44,938 bases of DNA from JBOHRE01 sp050732635 (GTDB lineage: Bacteria > Gemmatimonadota > Gemmatimonadetes > Longimicrobiales > RSA9). A program made the translations under genes and the position numbers. The notes under the pieces are model-generated. The model did not search any database. It was given only the letters and a program-made list of their open reading frames with translations, and was not told the DNA's origin. The stretch is from contig JBOHRE010000018.1 in the NCBI GenBank assembly GCA_050732635.1, positions 1-44,938 on the forward strand. The letters are read 5' to 3'. Position 1 is the first letter of the stretch. Every line of letters begins with the position of its first letter. Shown here piece by piece: positions 9,401 to 16,711 of this stretch.

Positions 9401-9766
9401 GTCACTGATGAAGGCGATCCAGCGACCGTCCGGGGAGACCCGCGGCTGCGCGTCGAATGCCAGCCCGCTCGTGAGACGTGTCGCCGTGCCGCCCTCGAGC
9501 GGCAACGTGTACAGGTCTCCCAGCAACTCGAACACGATCGTGCGGCCATCCGGCGTCACATCCAGGGACAGCCAGGTCGCCTCGTCGGTGCTGAACTCGA
9601 TCGTCGCTGTCGGTTCCAGCGGCAGGTCCGAGCCGTCTGCGCGCGTGCTGTCCGCGTCAGCCGCCGTCTGGGCGGTCGCGCCGCTGATGACGGCGCCGAG
9701 GAGCAGCAGCACAAGGCTCGCTCCACCATGGAGATGCAGCTTCCCGCGGATGCCGCTGCGGTTCAT
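6428..9766 (-). CDS. Tol-like β-propeller amidohydrolase, exported
   Basis: This 1112-residue protein has a signal peptide ending ISGATAQ, then about 650 residues of repeated propeller blades. Each blade carries the WD40-like PD40 signature (SPDGRWIAFISDRDGADNLW, SPDGRRIAFSVLARVYVLD and others), as in TolB. A spacer rich in Asp, Ala and Thr (~650-690) leads to a metal-dependent amidohydrolase domain (~700-1090). H756-x-H758 in GFIDTHAHW gives the first metal ligands, and later histidines lie in DGFHGNEHTLPV and GVGGHGELQGLGYHW. The closing GSLEPGKLADLVVLDRNPL is typical of imidazolonepropionase-like enzymes. It probably hydrolyses a cyclic amide or peptide-like substrate in the periplasm; the substrate is unknown. 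A paralogue lies at 29629-32862. Confidence 0.9.
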   Translation of the reverse strand: MNRSGIRGKLHLHGGASLVLLLLGAVISGATAQTAADADSTRADGSDLPLEPTATIEFSTDEATWLSLDVTPDGRTIVFELLGDLYTLPLEGGTATRLTSGLAFDAQPRVSPDGRWIAFISDRDGADNLWVAAIDGSEPRKLSSETQNALISPVWTPDSRYVVVTRRARDIELRMYHIDGGSGLTLKAAADPQPEGVGASFGPDGRHLYFARRTGTGGTFPNWQVARFDTQTGQVDDLTQAEWGAVRPLVSPDGRLLVYGTRHETETGLRVRDLVTGDDRWLIWPVQRDEQETAQPPSRDFLPGYAFTPDGRELVTTFDGRIQAVDLASGRARVIPFRAAVRLDAGPDLAFTYRLDDGPVRARLVQSPQISPDGRRIAFSVLARVYVLDLAGAQPRRLTAEQDWEFQPAWSPDGQWLAYVTWSADGGHIWRMRADGRGGPQRVSQHAAFYTDLAFSPDGARIVALRGNAFLRNQTFSEFGGLRIPLDLVWLPASGGEARVIAPARGVGRPHFADDPDRVYVYTRDGLASMRFDGSDRRIHLEVTGRQLPGAAEPPRADEALMRPDGEWALASSANQLYVIAVPRIGGEAPSVSVTGGGVPVKRITDIGADYFGWADAGATVFWAIGSTVFRLPFDSIAFRAADDEPTADAAERSDTTATDAAAADTADTPLDYSEHVERTEIRLEFPRAVPRGTIVLRHATAITMRGEEVIEDADIVVTDNRIAAIGASGSLEIPADARELDLSGSYIVPGFIDTHAHWEFRTHDVLEPHNWSLLANLAYGVTAGLDVQTSTNDYFAYQDLVEIGAAIGQRAFMTGPGVFLRSDFKSYSEVESFLRRYKEHYRTANIKSYMVGNREQRQWVVQAARELGLMPTTEGGRNLKLDLTHAIDGFHGNEHTLPVVPLYDDVVQLFARSRTAYTPTLLVLYGGPAAREWFFTREEVHDDAKLNRFYPHNWLDELTRRRRSWVRADEHTFAAAAAQAAKIKRAGGLVGVGGHGELQGLGYHWEMWALAMGGMTPREVLEAATIDGAHIIGFAPDLGSLEPGKLADLVVLDRNPLDDIRNTTAIRLVMKDGALYEDETLRQIWPVERELPRLWWWGNEPERRVGATRRR

Positions 9767-9813
9767 TTGCGCTTCATTGATCGAGTCCCGGCGGCGGCAC
9801 GAATGGAGGGCGT

Positions 9814-9832
9814 GGCGCGTACGCTTCGCGCC
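9814..9832 (-). terminator. Possible hairpin terminator after the zinc-ribbon gene
   Basis: GGCGCG (9814-9819) and CGCGCC (9827-9832) form a 6-bp stem with a seven-base loop. It begins six bases after the zinc-ribbon gene's stop on the minus strand. There is no T-run, so it may only be a processing or pausing hairpin. Confidence 0.35.
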
Positions 9833-9838
9833 GGTACA

Positions 9839-10072
9839 CTAGTGCGTGCGGCACACCCCGCCGCAGCAGCCGCCGTGCGGGCGGCTGTCACACGCGCCGC
9901 CCGCCTGCGCGGCCGGCGCCGCGGCACCGACGAAACCCGGTGCCGAGAGTGCCAGCGTCGTCCTGACTTCGCCGCAATGCACGCAGCTCGGCGGATCGAG
10001 ACGCGCCGCCACCGGCCGCATCAGCTCGAAGCGCTGTCCGCATGAGCGGCACGCATACTCGTACAGCGGCAT
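9839..10072 (-). CDS. FmdB-type zinc ribbon protein
   Basis: This 77-residue protein opens with MPLYEYACRSCGQRFELM and has a second knuckle CVHCGE, the classic CxxC...CxxC zinc ribbon of the FmdB/putative regulatory protein family. The tail (~50-77) is Ala/Gly-rich and ends with an extra Cys/His cluster (CCGGVCRTH) that could bind metal. FmdB was first described as a regulator of amidase/formamidase genes, but the general role is unproven. GGAGG lies five bases before the ATG at 10072; a GTG at 10075 would add one residue. It is transcribed toward the amidohydrolase gene, 72 bases away. Confidence 0.85.
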   Translation of the reverse strand: MPLYEYACRSCGQRFELMRPVAARLDPPSCVHCGEVRTTLALSAPGFVGAAAPAAQAGGACDSRPHGGCCGGVCRTH

Positions 10073-10290
10073 CACACCCTCCGGAGCATGACGATGGGCT
10101 CACGACCATCGGCACTCACACTAACGCACAGCCGCCTGGGGCGGAAGCCGGCCAGGATCCGATCATGAATCACTCTCGTCGCGCCAGCTTCCGCGAAGTC
10201 GGCCGCCGCTCGCCTGGCGGGCCGATCATGCGCTGCGACCCGCGCCCCTGAGCCGCTGCCCGGCGCGCCCGGCCGCTCGGGCCCGCCCGC

Positions 10291-10319
10291 TTGACACCCC
10301 AGCCGCGAGTCGGTACTCT
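10291..10319 (+). promoter_or_regulatory. σ70-like promoter of the iron-uptake operon
   Basis: A perfect -35 hexamer TTGACA (10291-10296) is followed after exactly 17 bases by TACTCT (10314-10319), a weak -10 that keeps the key first, second and last bases. The predicted start of transcription is near 10326, just before the Fur-box-like palindrome. Confidence 0.55.
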
Positions 10320-10330
10320 GGCGGCCGTTG

Positions 10331-10347
10331 TTGAGAATGGGTCTCAA
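10331..10347. promoter_or_regulatory. Fur-box-like palindrome
   Basis: TTGAGA-ATGGG-TCTCAA is a perfect inverted repeat. Its core TGAGAATGGGTCTCA differs at only two of 15 positions from a 7-1-7 Fur-type palindrome (TGAGAATnATTCTCA). It sits between the predicted transcription start and the ribosome site of a TonB receptor gene that leads an iron ABC operon, where bound Fur would block transcription when iron is plentiful. Confidence 0.6.
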
Positions 10348-10365
10348 AATCAAAAGGAGACGTCG

Positions 10366-12822
10366 ATGCGTCGGCACGTCATGGGCGCGCTGCTATTGGC
10401 CGGGCTGGTGGTCGGGCGCGGCGCGGCGCAGGAGACGGGTCAGGTGAGCGGAGTCGTGCGGAACGAGGCGGGGGAACTGCTGAAGGGGGTGCGTGTCGAG
10501 CTGGTGGAGCGGGGCGTGTCAGCGCTGACCGACGCGCGCGGGCGCTACCTGATGGGAGGGTTGGCTGCTGGGCGGTACACGTTGCGGTACTCGCTGCTGG
10601 GGCGGGCGCTGCACGAGAGGAGCGTGGCCGTGGCGGCGGGTGTCGTGGCGACGGACACGGTGGAGCTGGGCGATGCGGCGATTCCACTCGCGCCGCTGGT
10701 GGTGCTGTCGGAGCGGACGCGGCTGGTTGGTGATGCGGTGCAGGCGGCGGAGGCGAGTGGATCGGCGCAGGTCCTGGAGCGCGAGGCGGTGCGGGACGAA
10801 GCGCAGATCTACGACGATGTGCACCGGCTGCTCCGGCAGGTGCCGGGTGTGAACGTGCAGGAGGAGGATGGCTACGGTCTGCGGCCGAACATCGGGCTGC
10901 GCGGCACCGGCACGCAGCGGAGCGAAAAGATTACGCTGATGGAGGACGGCGTGTTGATCGCTCCGGCGCCGTACGCGGCTCCGGCGGCGTACTACTTTCC
11001 GGTCGCGGGGCGCATGGAGGCGATCGAGGTGCGGAAGGGATCGAGCCAGATCAAGTACGGTCCGCGCACGATCGGTGGGGCATTGAACCTGGTGTCGGCG
11101 TCGATTCCGCCGGAGGTGACCCTGGACGCGGACGTCGCGGTGGGCACGAACGGCACGCACAAGCTGCGAGCGGCGGCCGGCGGCTCGGGTGAGCACGTGG
11201 GCTGGCTGCTGCAGACGTATCGACTGCAGACGGACGGCTTCAAGCGGCTGGATACGGGTGGTGGTACGGGCTTCGACATCGAGGACTACGTGGCCAAGGT
11301 GCGGGTGAACAGCGCGCCGGAGGCGAATGGGGTCTACCAGCAGCTCGAGTTGAAGCTCGGTTACTATGACGAGGTGTCGGAGGAGACTTACCTGGGTCTG
11401 ACGGAGGCCGACTTCCGGTCGGACCCACTGCGCCGCTATGCGGGCTCGCAGGCGGACGTCATGCGTGCTGACCACAAGCAGATCCAGCTTCGCTACTTCG
11501 CCTCGCTCTTACCCGGCCTGGACGTGACGGCGACCGCCTACCGTAATGATTTCGGCCGCAACTGGTACAAGTTGGGAAGTGTCGGCGGCGCATCGATCGC
11601 CAGTGTGCTCGCAGATCCGACAGCGCACGCGGCAGAGCTGGCTGTGCTGCGCGGCGGCGCCAGCGCGGCGGGCGCGCTGAGCGTGCGGGCGAACAATCGC
11701 GAGTACTACTCGCAGGGACTGCAGTCGACGCTGGGGCTTCGGACCGGCACGGGTGGCGCCGCGCACGATGTGGAGCTGGGTGTGCGTTACCACGAGGATC
11801 AGGAGGACCGGTTCCAGCACGACGACGCGTACACCATGAGCGGCGGGCGCATGCTGCTCGCCTCGCGGGGCGCGCCGGGCAGCCAGGCGAACCGGGTGAG
11901 CGCTGCGAGCGCGTGGGCATTCTACGTACAGGATCACGTGCAGCTGGGCCGCTGGTCGATCACGCCGGGCGTGCGCTACGAGACGATCGGGTTCACGCGG
12001 CGCGATTATGCGGCGGGCGATGCGGCCCGAGCCGAGCCGGTCGCGGTCCGCGACAACGGTGTGTCGGCATGGATCCCGGGCGTATCGGCGAGCTTCGCAG
12101 CCAATGCGGGTCTTCGGCTGTTCGCGGGCGTGCATCGTGGCTTCGGGCCGCCCGGTCCGGGCGCCGATGAGGAGACGGAGGCGGAAAGCAGTGTGAACTA
12201 CGAGCTGGGCGCGAGGTTGAGACGCGCGTCGCTGGCCGCGCAAGTGATCGGCTTCTACAGCGACTACACGAATATTCTGGGCGCGTCGACGCTGTCGAGC
12301 GGTGGCGATGGCAGTGGCGACCTGCACAATGGCGGCGCCGTCGCGGTCCGCGGCGTCGAGGCGACACTGCGTTACGATCCGCTGCAGGGGCGCACAGCCG
12401 AGACAGCGGTGCCGCTGGACGTGGCATACACGTACACGCACGCGCGCTTCCGGAGCTCATTCGAGAGCGACTACGAGCCGTGGGGCACGGTCAGCGCGGG
12501 CCATGAGCTGCCCTACCTGCCCGAGCACGGCGTGCATCTGAGCGCCGGTATCGAGCATGGACGGGCCGCGCTGCGCGTGACGGCGAGCTCCAGCAGCGCC
12601 ATGCGCACGCGCGCTGGCGCCGGTGAGCCGCCGGCCAGCGAACGAACCGACGCGTTCTTCGTGCTCGACGCGTCGACCACGTACACGCTGAGAGAGGAAG
12701 TCGTCCTGTACGCCGGCGTGCAGAACCTGCTCGATGAGCGCTACGTCGTGGCGCGGCAGCCTGCGGGTGCGCGTCCGGGCCTGCCGCGCTCGCTGCAGTT
12801 CGGAGTGCGGTATGCGCGCTGA
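10366..12822 (+). CDS. FecA-like TonB-dependent outer-membrane receptor
   Basis: The 818-residue protein has a signal peptide (to about GAAQ), a carboxypeptidase-regulatory-like β-sandwich (~23-95, GQVSGVVRNEAGELLKGVRV), a plug (~110-240) and a 22-strand-type barrel ending in an aromatic/basic strand (LQFGVRYAR). The plug motifs PNIGLRGTGTQRSEKITLMEDG and APAPYAAPAAYYFPV, then KYGPRTIGGALNLV, are closest to FecA-type receptors, so ferric citrate or another ferric chelate is a likely ligand. GGAG is five to eight bases before the ATG at 10366. It leads an operon, overlapping the iron-binding protein gene by 11 bases. No FecR-type signalling domain or sigma factor gene is adjacent. Regulation by the Fur-like site upstream is inferred. 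Confidence 0.9.
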   Translation: MRRHVMGALLLAGLVVGRGAAQETGQVSGVVRNEAGELLKGVRVELVERGVSALTDARGRYLMGGLAAGRYTLRYSLLGRALHERSVAVAAGVVATDTVELGDAAIPLAPLVVLSERTRLVGDAVQAAEASGSAQVLEREAVRDEAQIYDDVHRLLRQVPGVNVQEEDGYGLRPNIGLRGTGTQRSEKITLMEDGVLIAPAPYAAPAAYYFPVAGRMEAIEVRKGSSQIKYGPRTIGGALNLVSASIPPEVTLDADVAVGTNGTHKLRAAAGGSGEHVGWLLQTYRLQTDGFKRLDTGGGTGFDIEDYVAKVRVNSAPEANGVYQQLELKLGYYDEVSEETYLGLTEADFRSDPLRRYAGSQADVMRADHKQIQLRYFASLLPGLDVTATAYRNDFGRNWYKLGSVGGASIASVLADPTAHAAELAVLRGGASAAGALSVRANNREYYSQGLQSTLGLRTGTGGAAHDVELGVRYHEDQEDRFQHDDAYTMSGGRMLLASRGAPGSQANRVSAASAWAFYVQDHVQLGRWSITPGVRYETIGFTRRDYAAGDAARAEPVAVRDNGVSAWIPGVSASFAANAGLRLFAGVHRGFGPPGPGADEETEAESSVNYELGARLRRASLAAQVIGFYSDYTNILGASTLSSGGDGSGDLHNGGAVAVRGVEATLRYDPLQGRTAETAVPLDVAYTYTHARFRSSFESDYEPWGTVSAGHELPYLPEHGVHLSAGIEHGRAALRVTASSSSAMRTRAGAGEPPASERTDAFFVLDASTTYTLREEVVLYAGVQNLLDERYVVARQPAGARPGLPRSLQFGVRYAR

Positions 12823-13885
12823 CGTGCTGCTACGACCGGGCTTGGTGCGCGGCGCGCTGCTGGCGGCGAGCCTGCTGCTCGTCGCCGGCTGCGGCGAGCG
12901 GCCGGACGCCCAGGCGGAAGACAGCGTCGACGCGGGAGTCGTGAACATCTACTCACACCGGCACTACGAGGAAGATCAGGCGCTCTTCGACCGGTTCGCC
13001 GAGCAGACGGGCATTACGGTCAACGTCGTGACGGGCTCGGCGGACGAGCTGATCACCCGTCTCGAGAACGAGGGCGCCAGCACTCCGGCAGACGTCCTGA
13101 TCACCGTGGACGCCGGACGGCTACACCGCGCGAAGTCGCGCGGGCTGCTGCAGCCGGTAGAATCCGAGACCCTCGAGCGCCAGGTGCCATCCCACCTTCG
13201 GGATGCGGAGGGCTACTGGTACGGCATGACGCAACGGGCGAGAGTGATCGTGTACGCCAAGGATCGGGTCTCGCCCGATTCACTATCGACGTACGAGGCG
13301 CTGGCAGGGCCTGAATGGCGTGGTCGTCTGCTCGTGCGCTCCTCCGACAACGTCTACAACCAGTCGCTGCTCGCCTCGTTGATCGCGGCGTCCGACACGT
13401 CGCGAGCGGAGGCGTGGGCGCGTGGCGTCGTCGCCAACATGGCTCGCGCGCCGAGCGGTGGCGACACGGATCAGGCCAAGGCCGTGGCTGCCGGGATCGG
13501 CGATGTGGCGCTGGTGAACACGTACTACGTGGCACGGATGGTGACATCCGACGATGCCGAGGAACGTCGCGCGGGCGAGCAGTTGGCGGTGTTCTTTCCG
13601 AACCAGGCCGTGCGCGGCACGCATGTCAATGTGAGTGGCGCGGGCGTGACGGCTCACGCGAGACATCGCCAGAACGCCCTCCGGCTGCTGGAATACCTGA
13701 CCGCGCCCGACGCGCAGCGGGCGCTGGCGGAGACGGTGTTCGAGTTCCCCGTGAACCCGGCCGTGGAGCCTGCCGCGTTGCTGCGGCAGTGGGGCGAGTT
13801 TCGGGCGGATACGCTGACGTTGTCGCGGCTGGGCGAGCTGAATGCTGCTGCCGTGAGGATCTTCGATCGTGCCGGCTGGCGTTAG
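12812..13885 (+). CDS. Ferric iron ABC transporter, binding lipoprotein (FbpA/FutA type)
   Basis: This 357-residue protein starts at the ATG at 12812, inside the end of the receptor gene. The signal ends LLLVAGC with the lipid-anchor cysteine at 27. The mature part is an extracellular solute-binding fold beginning VVNIYSHRHYEEDQALFDRF, typical of FbpA/FutA/IdiA. The neighbouring tyrosines Y238-Y239 in NTYYVARM match the paired tyrosines that bind Fe3+ in the family. It would pick up iron released in the periplasm after receptor transport and deliver it to the permease encoded next. Being a lipoprotein rather than a free periplasmic protein is a small difference from the Neisseria FbpA. Confidence 0.9.
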   Translation: MRADVLLRPGLVRGALLAASLLLVAGCGERPDAQAEDSVDAGVVNIYSHRHYEEDQALFDRFAEQTGITVNVVTGSADELITRLENEGASTPADVLITVDAGRLHRAKSRGLLQPVESETLERQVPSHLRDAEGYWYGMTQRARVIVYAKDRVSPDSLSTYEALAGPEWRGRLLVRSSDNVYNQSLLASLIAASDTSRAEAWARGVVANMARAPSGGDTDQAKAVAAGIGDVALVNTYYVARMVTSDDAEERRAGEQLAVFFPNQAVRGTHVNVSGAGVTAHARHRQNALRLLEYLTAPDAQRALAETVFEFPVNPAVEPAALLRQWGEFRADTLTLSRLGELNAAAVRIFDRAGWR

Positions 13886-15599
13886 CGCACCACCGGCGCC
13901 GCTGACGCCAACGCTCGAGCGGCCACGGCCCGCTACCAGCCGGGCACCGCGGCGGCCGCCCCGGCTACGGCGACTGCCGCGGCTTCGTCTGACGCCCTGG
14001 TCGCTGTCTGCCGTCGCGATCAGCGGGGCGTTGGCGGTGCCCATGCTGGTCATCGCAGCCGGCGCGGTCGGGCCCGGAGACGACGCCTGGCGGCACCTCG
14101 CGTCGACCGTCCTGGCGGAATACATCCTGAACTCGACCATCCTCATCATGGGCGCTGGCGGGCTCGCGCTCGTGATCGGAGTCGCAGCGGCCTGGCTCGT
14201 GACGGCGTGCGATTTTCCGGGACGGCGCTGGTTCGAGTGGGCGCTCGTGCTGCCGCTCGCCGTGCCATCGTATATCGCGGCGTACACCTACGTCGGCATG
14301 CTGGACACGACCGGTCCGCTGCCTCGGCTGCTGCGTCCGCTGGCGCCGGCAGTCGCGGAGTGGCTGGTGCGCGTGCCCGTCATGGGAATGACGAGCGTGC
14401 TCGTGATCTTCGCGCTCGTGCTGTACCCGTATGTCTACCTGATTACACGCGCATCCTTCGAGCGCCAATCGCGCACCGCGCTCGAGGCCGCGCGCGCGCT
14501 CGGGCATGGACCTGCGGCGACGTTCCGCCGCATTGCGCTGCCGCTGGCACGGCCGGCGATCGTAGGCGGTGTCGCACTCGTGGTGATGGAAGTGCTGAAC
14601 GATTACGGTGCAGTGAAATACTACGGCGTGCCGACGTTCACGACCGGTATATTTCGCGCCTGGTTCGGCCTTGGTGATCTGGACGCCGCGATCCGGTTAG
14701 CGGCGTGTCTGATGATCGTCGTGTTCGCGGTGCTGGCATTGGAGCGGGCGCAGCGTCGCGGCCAGCGCTACGTGGGTGGTGAGATCGGCGAGCGGCCGCT
14801 GCCGCGCTTTCCGCTGCGCGGCGGGGCTGCCGCAGGCGCGATCCTGGCCTGCGCGATTCCGGTGTTCCTCGGCTTCCTCCTGCCCGTGGCACAACTCGTC
14901 TACTGGGCGGCGCGCACGGCGCCACGCGTCGTCGATGGCTCGTTCGCGCGCCTCGCGCTGAACAGCCTGTCGCTCGCGTTCGGAGCCGCGCTGTTGTGCG
15001 TGCTGACAGCGCTGGTGGTCGCCTACGCGGTCCGGCTCGGCAGCACCCGTGGCATGCGGCTGTTGACCCGAGTCGCGGTGCTCGGTTATGCCGTGCCGGG
15101 CGCCGTGATCGCAGTCGGCGTGCTGGTGCCCGCCGCCGCCGTCGACCACTGGCTGGATGGCGCGTTACGCGCGAGCATCGGCGTCTCGAGCGGACTGCTG
15201 ATCAGCGGCACGCTGGCAGCGCTCGTGTTCGCCTACCTGGTGCGCTTCATGGCGGTTGCATTCTCGCCGCTCGAATCCGGGTTCCAGCGCGTCTGCGGCA
15301 ACCTGGACGAGGCCGCGCGAACGCTGGGCTCGGCGCCGCTCCGAGTATTGCTGCGGGTTGCGCTGCCGTTGCTGCGACCGGCCTTGCTCGGTGCGCTGAT
15401 GCTCGTGTTCGTCGATGTCATGAAGGAGCTGCCGCTCACGCTCATCCTGCGGCCGTTCAACTTCGACACGCTGGCCACGAAGGCGTATCAGCTCGCCACC
15501 GACGAGCAGATCGCCGAATCCGCGAACGCAGCATTGCTGGTCATCCTGGCGGGCGTGCTGCCGGTGATCGGACTGAACCGTCTGCTGGGGCGCCGGTGA
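13869..15599 (+). CDS. Ferric iron ABC transporter, permease (FbpB/FutB type)
   Basis: The 576-residue permease has two fused transmembrane units of about six helices each, as in FbpB, SfuB and FutB. Each half has its EAA loop for ATPase contact: EAARALGHGPAATFRRIALP and EAARTLGSAPLRVLLRVALP. A basic, Pro/Arg-rich cytosolic N-terminus of ~45 residues precedes the first helix. The GTG start at 13869 lies 17 bases inside the end of the binding-protein gene, and the gene ends in a GTGA overlap with the ATPase gene, so the three are translationally coupled. Its length matches the two-unit iron permeases. It imports Fe3+ across the inner membrane. Confidence 0.92.
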   Translation: MPAGVSAPPAPLTPTLERPRPATSRAPRRPPRLRRLPRLRLTPWSLSAVAISGALAVPMLVIAAGAVGPGDDAWRHLASTVLAEYILNSTILIMGAGGLALVIGVAAAWLVTACDFPGRRWFEWALVLPLAVPSYIAAYTYVGMLDTTGPLPRLLRPLAPAVAEWLVRVPVMGMTSVLVIFALVLYPYVYLITRASFERQSRTALEAARALGHGPAATFRRIALPLARPAIVGGVALVVMEVLNDYGAVKYYGVPTFTTGIFRAWFGLGDLDAAIRLAACLMIVVFAVLALERAQRRGQRYVGGEIGERPLPRFPLRGGAAAGAILACAIPVFLGFLLPVAQLVYWAARTAPRVVDGSFARLALNSLSLAFGAALLCVLTALVVAYAVRLGSTRGMRLLTRVAVLGYAVPGAVIAVGVLVPAAAVDHWLDGALRASIGVSSGLLISGTLAALVFAYLVRFMAVAFSPLESGFQRVCGNLDEAARTLGSAPLRVLLRVALPLLRPALLGALMLVFVDVMKELPLTLILRPFNFDTLATKAYQLATDEQIAESANAALLVILAGVLPVIGLNRLLGRR

Positions 15600-16660
15600 A
15601 CCAGCTCGTGCTGCGCGGTGTGACGAAGCGGTACGGCGGTGCGAGGCGGCCCGCCGTGGACGAGGTTTCGCTGTCGGTCGAGGCGGGCGAGATCGTGTCG
15701 CTGGTCGGCGAGAGCGGGTCCGGCAAGACTACGCTGCTACGGATGATTGCCGGGCTCGAGACGCCGAGCGCCGGCGAGATCGAGATCGGTGGCCGCATCA
15801 TGTACGATGCGCGCACCGAAGTCGCGCCCGAGCGACGTGGCGTCGGCATCGTGTTCCAGGATTACGCGCTGTTCCCGCACCTGGACGTGCTGGCCAATGT
15901 CGCATTCGGGCTGCAGGCGTGGCCGCGCCGGGAGCGAGCGGTGCGCGCGCGCGAGATTCTGGCACTGGTCGGTCTGCAGGGCGTCGATCGACGCCGACCG
16001 CACGAGCTGTCGGGCGGGCAGCAGCAGCGGGTCGCGCTCGCTCGGGCATTGGCACCCCGTCCGGCCATCCTGTTGCTGGATGAGCCGTTCAGCAATCTGG
16101 ACGCGGCACTCAAGGATCAGGTGCGCGAGGAGATCGCGGAGATCCTGCGCACCACCGGCACGACCGCACTGTTCGTCGTGCACGACACGGCCGACGCGCT
16201 GTCCGTCGCCGATCGCGTCGCGATCCTGCGCGCGGGACGTCTGCTGCAGGTCGATACGCCGCGCGGCATCTACGCCTGTCCATCGAATGAGTACATTGCC
16301 CGCTTCTTCGGCAAGACCAACATCCTGACCGGTCGCACGGTACCGGGTGGATTCGAGACCGCGGTCGGGTTCCTGCCGGCGCCGCACGCGCCTGCCGGCG
16401 CCGAGGAGATCGTCGTCTGCGTGCGCCCCGACGCGCTCGAGGTCGTCGCCGAAGGACAGGGCACCATCGTCGGCACCGTGCGCAGCGCGCGCTTCGTCGG
16501 CAACCGCTGCGAGGTGCGGCTGTTCGTGCCGCGGCCGCACGGCCACCACCAGGCGCTGTGGCTGTTCACGCCACCAGATCGTGCGCCCGAGCCCGGACAC
16601 ACCATCCACCTCCGTCCGGCCGCTCACGGCGTGCAGGTGCTGGGCGTGCCGAGGTCGTAA
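15596..16660 (+). CDS. Ferric iron ABC transporter, ATPase (FbpC/FutC type)
   Basis: The 354-residue ATPase shows Walker A GESGSGKTT (residues 38-46, K44), Q-loop in GIVFQDYALFPHL, signature LSGGQQQR, Walker B ILLLDEP, D-loop SNLD and H-loop VVHD. Residues beyond ~240 form a β-rich regulatory domain of the TOBE kind (VRPDALEVV, VGTVRSARFVGNRCEV), as in FbpC and PotA-like proteins. The GTG at 15596 overlaps the permease stop (GTGA) and is the only start that gives the normal N-terminus (VLRGVTKRYGG). It powers the iron importer encoded directly upstream. It ends the operon; only a weak 5-bp hairpin follows (16663-16676). Confidence 0.93.
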   Translation: MNQLVLRGVTKRYGGARRPAVDEVSLSVEAGEIVSLVGESGSGKTTLLRMIAGLETPSAGEIEIGGRIMYDARTEVAPERRGVGIVFQDYALFPHLDVLANVAFGLQAWPRRERAVRAREILALVGLQGVDRRRPHELSGGQQQRVALARALAPRPAILLLDEPFSNLDAALKDQVREEIAEILRTTGTTALFVVHDTADALSVADRVAILRAGRLLQVDTPRGIYACPSNEYIARFFGKTNILTGRTVPGGFETAVGFLPAPHAPAGAEEIVVCVRPDALEVVAEGQGTIVGTVRSARFVGNRCEVRLFVPRPHGHHQALWLFTPPDRAPEPGHTIHLRPAAHGVQVLGVPRS

Positions 16661-16711
16661 TCCCCGGCCCACCGGGCTGGTGCGGATTCGACGCTCGCGC
16701 ATCTTTCTACC

